A DNA stretch of 64,000 bases from Psychrobacter sp. 1044 (GCF_904846525.1 NZ_CAJHAZ010000001.1:186001-250000); one strand, 5' to 3'; shown: positions 27,191 through 37,587, counted from the stretch's first letter. Numbers and translations: made by a program. Notes: generated by a model not told the origin, from the letters alone.

Positions 27191-30100
27191 TTACAATGTA
27201 GAGTGAGTCGTCAAACGCTGGTTCTTACGTGGATCATCACGTTTGAATAGGTCTTCATCAAACTTGAAACGTAATCTAAAGTAAGCGCCTTCCATAGTGC
27301 TATCGTCATAAGCGATGTCTTCATCCTCAAAGCCCATGAAGTTATAACCTAGTGACAACCAAAGATTGGTCATCGGGCTATAGCCTACTTCCGCACCCAA
27401 CATATAAGACATATCATCTGCTTGTTTGTTCCAATAAGTGCCTGCTTGCAAGCCCACATCCCAGCGCTCACTGATGTCATATAGACCGCGAGCATAAAGC
27501 GCATGGGCTGTATTGTCGCTACTAATATTATCAGCATCAAACTGAGTATATTTACCCGCGTAACGGCCTGATAACGTCAACGGACGTGTTGGATGATAGT
27601 TACCACTCAATGACCAGATAACGGCATCTTTTTGATAGGCGTCATCGCCCGTACTGTTATCATCTAAGCGATACTCAAGCTTGGCTAACATGTCTAACTG
27701 ATTGCTATCATAATCACGATAGGCAGCTCCTAGCTGGAAACGATTAATCGTGCGATTGCCATCGTCATAATCGACGCGTGAGTAGATGTCCTTGGCCAAC
27801 AGAGTCATATCATCGGTATAGCGATAAGCAATACCAGCGCTACCTAGCAATGTGTCACTAGTCTCACCCCAACGCTTCTCAAAACGCGCTGAGGCTTTGT
27901 AATCTTCTTTCGCAAGATACTCTACACCAATGCCAGCTGCCGTTGCGGTGTTTTCGGTATCGCCCTCTAATGATTCAACACGCTCAAATAAAGTATTGAT
28001 GGTTAAACCCTGCTGGACATACCATTTGTTCTTAAGACCAATGGCCGCTTCCGCTTCGCGAGCACTGATAGCATCGCGCATGCGGTATTCGCTATAGACT
28101 TTGCCGTCTTTCATGTAGTTGGCGTCAAAACCAAATACGGTACGCTGGCGTTCTTCAGTGTCATCAAGACCATAGCTACCAGATAGACTGTTGATCAAGT
28201 CATGACGGGCGTATAGGCGGCCTAAACCACCTAGCGGCGTCTCGCCTCCGATGGAGGTGGCATTACGATTACTGTTATCAATATCTTGCTCATATTCTGC
28301 AAATATTAAAGAGTCATTGAGCTTGGGCAACCGTGCCGTGATACGAGCGCGGGCGGTAGTACCTTCAATATCTTTTTCAGAATCACTGACATTATTTAGC
28401 GCCGATTGATTGATAATATCGTCATTAAAGAGAGTGTTGTCAGTCACATCTACGACGTCTGTTACCGCTTGGATATTGCGTGAAGCTGCCGTCGCATCTT
28501 GCTTATAATAACGTAAGCCAATCTCGCCAACGATGTTGGTGCTCAAACGCTGTTCAATACTGGCTAAGACACCTTGGCGGCTAGCATCAGTGGTATGATC
28601 TTTAGTACGTACGCCTTCTAGTTTTAGCGCGGTCTTTTTATCATTAATTAAATGAGTGACTTCGACGCCCGATTCAGCGCGCCCAGCAGTCTGCGGCGAG
28701 GCACCAGTCACGAAACCTTCGTCAGTATCGTTATAATAAGCTTTGGCACGAGTGTTTTTCTTGTTATCAAAGTCAAGCTCGATACGCAAGGCATTACCTT
28801 CTGCGTCCTGACCGTCTAATTCTGTCGCATTGATTTGATTGCTTGGCTGAAAATTTGGATTCTCAGCTTTATTCATCGCGTATTCAGCGACCAGTTTTAG
28901 TTTATCGTTAAACTTGATAACGCTGTTGACGCTAGCCAGCTCTTCCTTGTTAAGAGGGTCATCACTGTTGACATAGCTACCACCGATGGCGACTTTATCA
29001 GTCAACTGCTGCTTGGCAGCAATGCCACCGACCAAGTATTTTTCGCCACCTTCATCTACTTCTACAGTGACTCGTAGATAAATAAGGTTGCCATCGATGT
29101 CTTGGCTAGCGATAGGGGCTTTTAAAAATAAGCTGCGGCTGATAGGGTCAATTTCATAATCGGCAAAGCGGGTAAGGGTCTCACGGCTAATGATCAAGCC
29201 TGGATTGTTGGCGTCACGAGTGATCACTTCTACAGTTTCTGAGTTTTCTAATACGGCATCAAAGTTTTCAGCCAATGGATAAGGGCCTGAGATACCAAGA
29301 CCACGAGTCTCATTGACGCGCTGGCTGGTACTCGTCTCCGCGACAAAGGCGGTAATGCGAGTATTGCTATCTTCATACTGGGCTTTTAGGCCAGTCAACG
29401 TACGGTTATATTGACCTAATTTAATACCTTCATCGTTATCGATTTGAGTTTTTAAATCGCCATACATAGCAAATGAGCGGCCCTTGTCCAAGCGCACATA
29501 GAGTTTGCTGGTAGATTGCGCATCAAAGCCCTTGGCTGATGAATCACCATAGACAGGATAGTATTCACTAGGCTCGATATCACGGAACAGACGCTCGCCT
29601 TTTTTGTCACTGTCATAAGCCAAAGTGAGCAAATAATCGCCACGTATTTTGCCTTTAAGGAACATCGCGGCGCGACCAGAAGCGGTATAGTCATCGTTAC
29701 CAGCGAAATCATTGAGCTCTTGCTCAAAAGCGCCTTGGGCGTCAGTAATGCTGCTGCCATCAAAGTCTTTAAGCGAGATCGCGCCTTCGACGATGCCGAC
29801 GGCAATGAGAGGACGTAATTGCGCGGTAAATTGTAACGGGATAATCTGTTTACTGCTACCAGTGTCGATGACCAACTCACCTTTACCCGGTACACTCGGT
29901 GCAGTCACGGGTATGAGTAGCTCGCCACCTGAGACAATAACTTGCGTACCAGCTTGATCTTTACTGCTGTCATTAAGATTGATACGGCCGATATTGGTAT
30001 CGATAGTGATAGGTGTTGAGGCAATATAAGGACGGCCATCACGGTCTTTTAGGCTAATAACGACTTGATAATCGCTAACGCCATCTGCCGGTACTAGCTG

Positions 30101-32524
30101 CGCTTGAGTGCGATAGTCAATGGCTTGTAAAGTGTCTGGCGTTGATACTTTAATGGTTTGCTCAGAGATAATTTTGCCATTCACGTCAGTAGCGACACCG
30201 CGCAAGGTATTGTTGCCACGCTTTAAGTCGACGGCATAGTAATCAAAGGCAGTCACATTCTGTTTTTCTTGCTCAGCAGTTTTGCCGATTTGTTGTTCTG
30301 ATACTGCTTTTCCATTGGCATATAGTGTGAATATTGAACCCAGTGGCGCTTGTACTTGTACCATTTGTTTATAAGTGCTGAGCTGTTGACCTTCGTTTAA
30401 ATTGATAAAAGCCACGTCATTGTTAGCCACTTCTTTGAGATATTCTTCCAGCTCTTTTTCTACTGGCGGTGCTACCGTAGTTACGGTCATATCAACACGA
30501 TTGGCGGCTGGATTGATCATCTCATTGACGATAGCAGAGTCACAGTTGCTGCCCAGATCTAAGTCGCCATTGATATTGCAGCCACTGGCGTCTACATTAT
30601 CATCGTAGTCACGATTGTAGTCAGGATCTAGGGTTAGCTCGGTTTTTACTGCTTGCTCAAGGCTATCATTCTTAGCGCTCACTGATTTGCTACGAGCGAC
30701 AAGCTCTGTATTCAAACGCTCAGTGCTATCGCCCATACCGACCACGATACCGAAATCGGCACGATGTAATTCGCCATATTTTAAGTCAACGAAACGGCTG
30801 CCAGCATCGCCCGCATTGCGATTACTTTGGGTGACCATCTCGGTTGAGTGAGGGATGGTGGTGCGGTCAACTTTTAAGACGTGAGTTTTGGCACTGACAC
30901 CATAGAAGTTATATTTACCTTCAGGATCGGTCACGACAAAGTTACCGTTTTCCATGTAGATACGTACGCCTGCAACGCCAAGTTCGCCATCTTCTTTTTG
31001 TTGAATGCCATCACGGTTTATATCGTGGTAGACCTTACCGATGATGATGCCATCAGTATTCATGACGCCGCGCTCTACTTCAATCTTCCACTGTGCTTCT
31101 CTTGAAACTAAGCTTTTACCTTGCTCATTGCTAGCGACGGCAGTCGCGCGGTTGATGCCATCACCGCCCAATGATGAGGCACCAATTAAGACACGGTAAG
31201 TAATTTTTTTACTTTCGCCATTTGCCATATTACCTAAATTTAGCACCTGATATTTACCATCAGCTTTAAACTCAGTGGTTTGCGCTTGGTCGATATTGAT
31301 ATCAGTAGTTTGGTTGATACGTACACTACCATCTACATAAGCAAAACCACGTGGTAGGGCATCTTTTAGTTGCACATCATAAGCGGTAGAGTTGCCACTA
31401 TTGGTGATATTGATGGTGTAGCTAACATAATCACCAAATTCAGCGCTTTTAACATCGCTTTCTTTGGTGACGACTAAGCTTGGGCTATCATCGATGATAT
31501 TGATTTGTGTATCTAAGTCATCGATACGTACGGTGAAGTCACCTTCGCTTGGTAGCTGCTCAGCGCCAGTGCCGACAGAAGGCGCGATACAGGCGTCTAG
31601 ACTTGCAGTCAACGTATCATTTGCTAGAGTCTGAATAAATTTGTCATTGACAGCGTTGGCATTGTTTTGTGTTGGTGCTGATAGCTGATATTTACCAGTA
31701 CTATTGCCCGTCTCAATCGCTTTCAATGCGTATTTGTCACCCGTCAACAAAGAGGTAATCGTGACCCATACTTGATCTGGCTTATCTAGCTGAACGTTAC
31801 ACTGCGCATAGCTGGCATCGATATAGACGTTTTCCTCGATTTGCGAGGTGGTTTTGTTTGCGTCAAACTTAGGCGTTGTAAATTTGATTTCAGGCTCAAC
31901 GATGATCAGTCTATCAGTCGCGTTGACACTCGATACGGATGGGTCTTCCAGAACGACAGCGCCAATTTTAATATCTGCAGTATCGCCACTTTTGCCGTTA
32001 GCATCTGATAAAGCTTGCACGATAAACTGGATACTTTCACTGTGTCCAAGTTTGATTTGTGCGCTTAAATTATCGAAAATAACTTCAGTATCACCACTAT
32101 CAACGACGCCGTTTTTATTTAGATCTTGATAGACTTTTAAGTTTGAGAGCGTTGGAGATACAGCTAATGTTAGCTCCACAGTCTGGTTGCTATAGCTGGT
32201 ATTGCTTAGGACATTTACCCAGTTGACCAAGGCGTTAGGCATAACGGTAAGTAACGGCTGTTGAGTGAGTTCAATACCGTATTCAGGAAGGTCTGAGGCT
32301 TTGACTTGTACTTGGTTTGAGATGCTAGATATTGTGACGTCAGTCTGGTTATTGACGTTATAGCTAGCGTTTGCAATATTGTTGATGATTTGCAGATTAG
32401 GGTTTGCTGCATCAGCTGCAATCGCGATATTTGATTGCATAAGCAACATTGCCAATGACAGCGCAGAGATCTTCGCTGAACACAATGCAGTACGATTAGA
32501 CGGTGTCATGGTAGATAGAGTCAT
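27191..32524 (-). CDS. Giant outer-membrane protein: DUF11/SdrD-like N-terminus fused to a C-terminal beta-barrel
   Basis: 1777 aa from the ATG at 32524 (GGA about 10 bp upstream; the longer frame starts at a TTG without a ribosome site). A signal peptide ends near AIA-AD. The exposed N-half holds a calcium-loop-like DLNKNGVVDSGD (about 130), a DUF11 domain (VVTKESDVKSAEFGDYVSYT, about 350), and an SdrD-B-like domain (GKVYHDINRDGIQQ then GVRIYMENG, about 490). Ig-like segments reach to about 890. From about 895 to the end, alternating strands with aromatic girdles (AYRDYDSNQLDMLAKLEYRL, LWLSLGYNFMGF) suggest a barrel of twenty or more strands. The role is unknown; adhesin, porin or assembly platform are possible. 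It is the last gene of the 35184-27191 cluster. Confidence 0.8.
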   Translation of the reverse strand: MTLSTMTPSNRTALCSAKISALSLAMLLMQSNIAIAADAANPNLQIINNIANASYNVNNQTDVTISSISNQVQVKASDLPEYGIELTQQPLLTVMPNALVNWVNVLSNTSYSNQTVELTLAVSPTLSNLKVYQDLNKNGVVDSGDTEVIFDNLSAQIKLGHSESIQFIVQALSDANGKSGDTADIKIGAVVLEDPSVSSVNATDRLIIVEPEIKFTTPKFDANKTTSQIEENVYIDASYAQCNVQLDKPDQVWVTITSLLTGDKYALKAIETGNSTGKYQLSAPTQNNANAVNDKFIQTLANDTLTASLDACIAPSVGTGAEQLPSEGDFTVRIDDLDTQINIIDDSPSLVVTKESDVKSAEFGDYVSYTINITNSGNSTAYDVQLKDALPRGFAYVDGSVRINQTTDINIDQAQTTEFKADGKYQVLNLGNMANGESKKITYRVLIGASSLGGDGINRATAVASNEQGKSLVSREAQWKIEVERGVMNTDGIIIGKVYHDINRDGIQQKEDGELGVAGVRIYMENGNFVVTDPEGKYNFYGVSAKTHVLKVDRTTIPHSTEMVTQSNRNAGDAGSRFVDLKYGELHRADFGIVVGMGDSTERLNTELVARSKSVSAKNDSLEQAVKTELTLDPDYNRDYDDNVDASGCNINGDLDLGSNCDSAIVNEMINPAANRVDMTVTTVAPPVEKELEEYLKEVANNDVAFINLNEGQQLSTYKQMVQVQAPLGSIFTLYANGKAVSEQQIGKTAEQEKQNVTAFDYYAVDLKRGNNTLRGVATDVNGKIISEQTIKVSTPDTLQAIDYRTQAQLVPADGVSDYQVVISLKDRDGRPYIASTPITIDTNIGRINLNDSSKDQAGTQVIVSGGELLIPVTAPSVPGKGELVIDTGSSKQIIPLQFTAQLRPLIAVGIVEGAISLKDFDGSSITDAQGAFEQELNDFAGNDDYTASGRAAMFLKGKIRGDYLLTLAYDSDKKGERLFRDIEPSEYYPVYGDSSAKGFDAQSTSKLYVRLDKGRSFAMYGDLKTQIDNDEGIKLGQYNRTLTGLKAQYEDSNTRITAFVAETSTSQRVNETRGLGISGPYPLAENFDAVLENSETVEVITRDANNPGLIISRETLTRFADYEIDPISRSLFLKAPIASQDIDGNLIYLRVTVEVDEGGEKYLVGGIAAKQQLTDKVAIGGSYVNSDDPLNKEELASVNSVIKFNDKLKLVAEYAMNKAENPNFQPSNQINATELDGQDAEGNALRIELDFDNKKNTRAKAYYNDTDEGFVTGASPQTAGRAESGVEVTHLINDKKTALKLEGVRTKDHTTDASRQGVLASIEQRLSTNIVGEIGLRYYKQDATAASRNIQAVTDVVDVTDNTLFNDDIINQSALNNVSDSEKDIEGTTARARITARLPKLNDSLIFAEYEQDIDNSNRNATSIGGETPLGGLGRLYARHDLINSLSGSYGLDDTEERQRTVFGFDANYMKDGKVYSEYRMRDAISAREAEAAIGLKNKWYVQQGLTINTLFERVESLEGDTENTATAAGIGVEYLAKEDYKASARFEKRWGETSDTLLGSAGIAYRYTDDMTLLAKDIYSRVDYDDGNRTINRFQLGAAYRDYDSNQLDMLAKLEYRLDDNSTGDDAYQKDAVIWSLSGNYHPTRPLTLSGRYAGKYTQFDADNISSDNTAHALYARGLYDISERWDVGLQAGTYWNKQADDMSYMLGAEVGYSPMTNLWLSLGYNFMGFEDEDIAYDDSTMEGAYFRLRFKFDEDLFKRDDPRKNQRLTTHSTL

Positions 32525-32622
32525 ATGTCGCTTATCCAATAAAATATCAGTGAGGGTAAGGGTAGTTCTACAAGCACTTGATGTACTTGTAGAATCAGTG
32601 GAACGATAAATAGTTATTTTTA

Positions 32623-34668
32623 TTAAGGTTGAGATTGTTTAGGAGCGTCCTTTATCTTGACTCTAAATTGAAGAGTTGCAGTACTTTGAGGTGACAAAGT
32701 AGTGATTGTTGTATTGATATTAGTACCATCATCATTTGCTGCTGTGGTGATATTGGCGGCTGGCACTCCAGGTGTGGTAGCAGATCCTGCTACATAGTCT
32801 GCCGCGGCTGCGAATTTAGATTTAGGATCTAAAATGGTCAATCCTGTAATATCAAAGCCTAGTGCGGTAGTGGATGTGTTGGTAGCATCAATCTTATAGA
32901 TAACGCATTGGTTTGGTTCAGCATCGATAGCAGTATTTACAAATGTACCCTCAGCAGTACCATCACAATTAGCATCAAGTACTTGTAACTTAGCTAGCGT
33001 TAAGCCTTTGATGGTTGTGGTATTAGTAGCAATGGCTGGCGCTGAAGGATCATTACCAGCAGGTGTGATAGTGACGATATTATTTTCAGTCTTATTTAGC
33101 GCACCTGTGCCATCAGACTTGACTGTATAAATAATATCAACAGTGCCCTTTGATGCAATAATCACTGAACTTGGAAGACGATATTCGCCAGCAGTGCTAG
33201 TAGGTTCTAAATATCCTGTTGTGCCATCAGCTAATTTATAGCTAGGACGATTAGTGGCAGCTGTGTCAGTTATGATGCCAAGGGGTGTCTTACCATCAGG
33301 ATCAGTAATTTTAATGGTAATAGGACGATTGGTGCCGCCCTCAGGTGCATCACCTGTATTAGTAAGGGTATTAGTGAAGATAGTAGTACCGTCTACAGCA
33401 ATCTCTTTAGAAGTGCCTTTATTATCGACACCATTAGAGATCGTTAAACTACGTTTATTGACTTCTAGAGCCGCAGCTGAATCGCCACCTTTAGTACCGG
33501 GCTCAGGAGTATTGGTATACTCTGTATCATCATCGGCAGGGTAATAAGTCTTCGTATTTTCAACAGCATCGTCTTTATTGGTACTATCAATAATAGTCAC
33601 ACCACTATCTAAAGTGTCTTCAACGCGCGCGTGATTGATCACACCATTGACAGGCGCTACATTAGGGTCTTGTTTGACATCAAAGGTGATCGTTACACTA
33701 GCCCCAACAGCTAGATCAATACCTGAATACACAAAGCCTTGATTAGTACCAGTCGTGGTTTCTACAACAGAAGCACCACTAGTAGCATCCGTTGATTTTA
33801 CAGAACCTGTTACTAATATTAGACCAGCAGGTAATGTATCACGCACGGTGATACCAGTTGCAGCAGCAGCATAAGTTGCACGACCATCGTTAGTGACTTT
33901 GATACTATAGGTAGCGGTATCATCTAAGTCATTAAGGTTAAGCGTGTCAGTTATCGACTTTACGATACCAAAAACAGGCAAAACTGTACTTGATGTATCT
34001 GTATTGGTTAATGTCTTACTAACGCCTGCTGGTGTATTCGTTGATAGAGCCGTACTCGTAGCGGTCAAAGTGAGTTTTTGAGTATCTCCGCCTTTATTGC
34101 CTTTCGTCTTAGCATTGATAGTGAATACAACATACTGACCAGCTGTCAGTGTAAAGACATTATTGGTGCCAGTAAGTATTGAGTTAACAGGAATATCAGT
34201 GCCAGATGTCCCTGAACCAGTAGCCGCAGTCCCACCAGCTTCAAATAACTGGTATGAAACTGTAGAAGAACCAAGGTCGTAATCAGCCTGATCACCAGAT
34301 CCATTAGTGATATTGCTTAAATTGACCGTGTATTCATCAGTACGGTTACCAGTATTTTCTAATCTATGTACAAACGCTACCACCTTTTCAGGAGTTACGT
34401 TGCCACCAGAATTTATATCATCCGCATTACCAGAATTTTGCGCCAAAAGTGAGAATGAAATCTGCTCTGAGATATTAACAGTAACAGCATTTGATTTGAC
34501 TAGAGGCTGTACAACGTTGTTAACAGAATAGGTAGCTTCAGCTACGTTAACAATAGTAGGGGATTTCGTTGATGTGCCACTAACGGCAGCATTAGCCCCA
34601 GTAGAGATACCCATCACCGCGGCGACACCGACAGCTAACAGGCTATAATTAAAATTATTTGTTTTCAT
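32623..34668 (-). CDS. DUF11 repeat exported surface protein (681 aa)
   Basis: A signal peptide (NYSLLAVGVAAVMGISTGANA) is followed by an opening similar to the neighbouring giant protein (NVAEATYSVNNVVQPL here, NIANASYNVNNQTDV there). DUF11-like units begin at about 225 (KSITDTLNLNDLDDTATYSI), 400 and 555 (LAKLQVLDANCDGTAEG). Composition is Thr/Asn/Ser/Gly-rich with almost no Cys, like secreted beta-sandwich repeat proteins. There is no barrel or anchor at the C-terminus, so it may be released or held by the 1777-aa neighbour. It lies 98 bp upstream of that gene, same strand. Confidence 0.78.
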   Translation of the reverse strand: MKTNNFNYSLLAVGVAAVMGISTGANAAVSGTSTKSPTIVNVAEATYSVNNVVQPLVKSNAVTVNISEQISFSLLAQNSGNADDINSGGNVTPEKVVAFVHRLENTGNRTDEYTVNLSNITNGSGDQADYDLGSSTVSYQLFEAGGTAATGSGTSGTDIPVNSILTGTNNVFTLTAGQYVVFTINAKTKGNKGGDTQKLTLTATSTALSTNTPAGVSKTLTNTDTSSTVLPVFGIVKSITDTLNLNDLDDTATYSIKVTNDGRATYAAAATGITVRDTLPAGLILVTGSVKSTDATSGASVVETTTGTNQGFVYSGIDLAVGASVTITFDVKQDPNVAPVNGVINHARVEDTLDSGVTIIDSTNKDDAVENTKTYYPADDDTEYTNTPEPGTKGGDSAAALEVNKRSLTISNGVDNKGTSKEIAVDGTTIFTNTLTNTGDAPEGGTNRPITIKITDPDGKTPLGIITDTAATNRPSYKLADGTTGYLEPTSTAGEYRLPSSVIIASKGTVDIIYTVKSDGTGALNKTENNIVTITPAGNDPSAPAIATNTTTIKGLTLAKLQVLDANCDGTAEGTFVNTAIDAEPNQCVIYKIDATNTSTTALGFDITGLTILDPKSKFAAAADYVAGSATTPGVPAANITTAANDDGTNINTTITTLSPQSTATLQFRVKIKDAPKQSQP

Positions 34669-34719
34669 ATAGATATCCTAAAATTAGAAAAGCAAGATTT
34701 TGTGAGTTGAAGGAGAGGT

Positions 34720-35184
34720 CTAGTTGACAATCGTGTTAAGTGCCACGGCGGCAGACTTTTGTGCTGGTAATAACTTGATATTCCAGCGCAGGGTACGGTA
34801 CTCAGAAAACGGAATTTTGACCATTTTGCCATTGACTTTACGCATCAGTGGCATATCAGCATAGTTCTTGCCATCGATACTGGCTTGAGCACTGGTAGGA
34901 TTAGCTTCACCAGTGAAAGCCATATTGGCAGGGATAGGCAATACGACCGCCAGATCTTGGATATCTTTGTTAATAATATTGCTATAGGTTGCTTTGTACT
35001 GAATGACTGTACCCGCTGGAGCATTACGAACTGGTAGATAAGAGATCTTACCTTCGGCGTTTTTGGTGACTTGATTGGCTGTTAAATCCATTTTTAAGGC
35101 ATCATTGGCGTGAGCAGCACTTAGTGCTATTACCGACGCTAAGCTTGCTAATATGGCACTGCGTAAAAAATTAAAACCTTTCAT
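34720..35184 (-). CDS. Small exported DUF11-like protein (154 aa)
   Basis: Signal peptide MKGFNFLRSAILASLASVIALSAAHA, mature part about 128 aa. ISYLPVRNAPAGTVIQYKATYSNIINKDIQDLAVVLPIP resembles the start of a DUF11 module (divergent, single copy). The last 40 residues read YRTLRWNIKLLPAQKSAAVAL, with no anchor. It lies 51 bp upstream of the 681-aa gene and is probably the first gene of a three-gene operon of exported proteins. A periplasmic chaperone or minor subunit role is possible but not shown. Confidence 0.68.
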   Translation of the reverse strand: MKGFNFLRSAILASLASVIALSAAHANDALKMDLTANQVTKNAEGKISYLPVRNAPAGTVIQYKATYSNIINKDIQDLAVVLPIPANMAFTGEANPTSAQASIDGKNYADMPLMRKVNGKMVKIPFSEYRTLRWNIKLLPAQKSAAVALNTIVN

Positions 35185-35375
35185 ATCGTATTCCTTGCTT
35201 AAACCATTATTATCAAGTCAATCTTGACTTCGTCCCATGCAATGTAAAAACTGCAATCAACTATGAATAAGAGATGCTGATAAAGTTAGAATTGTTCCTT
35301 AATATGATTGTCACGCAAACAATACAAATATTCACCACAAAAACGACAAATGGTATTTTGGAGTACACAAATGGT

Positions 35376-35405
35376 AAAAGCCCTATCTACAGAGATAGGG
35401 CTTTT
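35376..35405 (-). terminator. Terminator after the 600-aa surface protein gene
   Basis: AAAAGCCCTATCT and AGATAGGGCTTTT are perfect 13-bp arms around ACAG. It separates the 35458 gene from the 35184 operon. Confidence 0.88.
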
Positions 35406-35457
35406 GTCAGTAAAAAATATTTTTTAGATTTGATAATATAGCAAGGGGGAATAGTTA

Positions 35458-37260
35458 CTAAGGATTCACAGTAGTGCCGTATTTGGTGTTGAAATACAGA
35501 GTAGCTTTTGTGGGAGATGAGCTAGTAGTCTTTAATAAGTCGAATTTATTTGACAATATTTTGTCTACTGGCAATGTATTGACGTTATTGTTAATAGTAA
35601 TTGGATCTCCTAAAGGAAGAGGTGAAACAAATACAGATTTAATTGGAGCGGTTTGCAAGGTATCAGTGATCTGAATATCCTTTAAATCAATATGGCCTCG
35701 ATTATAAGCTTCAATTCTATAGGCTATGCATTTACCAGAATCTATTTCTTTTATCTCGGCAATACTAAATACAGGTATTTGTGAAGAAGTACCACTAATG
35801 CCATTATAATCGGAGTTAATATTACAGCTATGACCATACTGCGACTTAATTAAGACTAATGAAGCATTACTAGCTTGAACTTCTCCAAAGTCTAAGTTGC
35901 GTGAACCATCACTTTCTGTTTTGTAGTCAAACACATTAGCTACTAAGTTTACTTCGCGAACATTAGAGGTAGTATCGACATTATATTCCCAATTATTTGG
36001 CTCTACTTGTACGATACAAATTTTCGCTACGCCTACTAATAAACTTGCGGGCACCATGAATTTATATTGACCCAAAGGTACTGATGTTTCCAATATATTT
36101 TGTGCTGTCGTACCAGTAATGTTGGTGCCACCATTGGGTCCGCAGTTTGTCAACCGCACCTGTAACCCAGTAGCACCAATACCTGAGTCTCTATTGTTAC
36201 CGCTGCTGTCAAAAATACCATTAAAATAGTTAGAGTTGCTAGTGAAGGTGTTAGTAATATCTTGTCTAGTATTTTCAATAGCAGGAATTCCACCGTTATC
36301 ATTAAATACAGAACCAGTGAAAGTGTACTGAGGAGTATAACAATAGCTATCTAAGCGAAGTTGAATTCTCTGAGTAGTGGGACTTGTTACATTGTTCGTG
36401 TTACCGTATATTAAAGTCACTGACTTAACAGGTTTGTTAAATAATACAGATCCTTGACAGGCTGATTGAAGAGAAGAAGTACAGTTATAGCTGTTACTAG
36501 TAGAAGATGTCTGCAAACCATTTGTGAGTTTGGTTACAATAGAATTAGGTATGGTTTGAAGTGTACCTTCAATGATACCGTCGTTTTCAGTGACACCTGT
36601 AATCTTTATTAAATCATCCCATCCTGTACGACTTGATACACTTTTATCAATATCAAATACGCTCAATGCTACCTTATCTAGATAAGTAACTTTACCATTT
36701 TTACTGTCCTGAAACTCTAAGGTAATATTCGAGTAAGATGTCGGACTGTTAAAATTTCTATTAATGTCAATAGCAGGATTAGTAGTAGTTCCTGAAATAG
36801 TAGTGTTATTACCAGAGTTTTCTATCTCAATATCGTCGATGCTCATTTTTATTTTCAATGAGATGTTTGCTGCAGTATTACCTGAAAATGTAGTTTGACT
36901 TGACACATTTTTATAATCCTTTGAAGTAAAACTATTCAAAACATCACTATAACTCCCACTGCTCAAAAAGCCTTTGGTGGATCCTGCTGGACAAACAGCA
37001 TTAGAGCCAGGGTTGTTTTCAAAAGCAAAAGCAGACCCACTAGCCAAAGAAAACAGCAAAACTCCTATTATAACTAACATTTGTTGCAAGTGCCTACGAT
37101 ATGAAGGCATATCGTTAGCAGTGTGGTATATCATAAAAGCAGAAGATACATTACTAACCAACATTAAGCTCATAGCGGCTATCAATGCCAGTACCCGATA
37201 TATGTATTCACTGAATAGTTGTGAAATTATTGAATTTAGAACGTATGGCATTTTATGCAT
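35458..37260 (-). CDS. Exported DUF11/SdrD-like protein with two N-terminal hydrophobic segments (600 aa)
   Basis: The mature region is Asn/Ser/Thr-rich and has an SdrD-like stretch (TGSVFNDNGGIPAIENTRQD, about 310). It ends in a DUF11-type repeat (AYNRGHIDLKDIQITDTLQT, about 530). Two hydrophobic segments lie at the N-terminus: YRVLALIAAMSLMLVSNVSS (about 21-40) and MLVIIGVLLFSLASGSAFA (about 61-79), the second ending in a good cleavage site. The start at 37260 has AGGG 9 bp upstream; a later ATG at 37110 would leave only the second segment. There is no C-terminal barrel. It has its own terminator, so it is expressed apart from the downstream cluster. Confidence 0.7.
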   Translation of the reverse strand: MHKMPYVLNSIISQLFSEYIYRVLALIAAMSLMLVSNVSSAFMIYHTANDMPSYRRHLQQMLVIIGVLLFSLASGSAFAFENNPGSNAVCPAGSTKGFLSSGSYSDVLNSFTSKDYKNVSSQTTFSGNTAANISLKIKMSIDDIEIENSGNNTTISGTTTNPAIDINRNFNSPTSYSNITLEFQDSKNGKVTYLDKVALSVFDIDKSVSSRTGWDDLIKITGVTENDGIIEGTLQTIPNSIVTKLTNGLQTSSTSNSYNCTSSLQSACQGSVLFNKPVKSVTLIYGNTNNVTSPTTQRIQLRLDSYCYTPQYTFTGSVFNDNGGIPAIENTRQDITNTFTSNSNYFNGIFDSSGNNRDSGIGATGLQVRLTNCGPNGGTNITGTTAQNILETSVPLGQYKFMVPASLLVGVAKICIVQVEPNNWEYNVDTTSNVREVNLVANVFDYKTESDGSRNLDFGEVQASNASLVLIKSQYGHSCNINSDYNGISGTSSQIPVFSIAEIKEIDSGKCIAYRIEAYNRGHIDLKDIQITDTLQTAPIKSVFVSPLPLGDPITINNNVNTLPVDKILSNKFDLLKTTSSSPTKATLYFNTKYGTTVNP

Positions 37261-37587
37261 ATGGTTATCCCTATAAAAAGCTAAAACTTGCTATAAGCGT
37301 TTAACTAGTCCTCAATTATTTCACTAACTAAACTAATGTATATATTACGTAACTTAACATATTAAGCAATAATTTCGTAAAAGTCCTACGAAGTGGATGA
37401 ATGGCAGATATTTCATGACCAGCTACAGTATCTAGTTATAGATGTCAGCTCGTTAGCAAACAATCCTTATATTTCTTTGAAACATTTCTAAAAAAACTAA
37501 TGATTATTTATTTCAAAAATACTTGTCATATCACCATTTCTTTACAGCTATAAACAACTGCAGCATAAGAGCCTATAATAAAGAGTT

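Noticed and set aside
29452..29957. Frames opposite or inside the giant surface gene
   Set aside because: Shadow frames of the strong 1777-aa coding sequence.
32525..32539. TTG start for the 1777-aa surface protein
   Set aside because: No ribosome site is visible; the ATG at 32524 is better supported.
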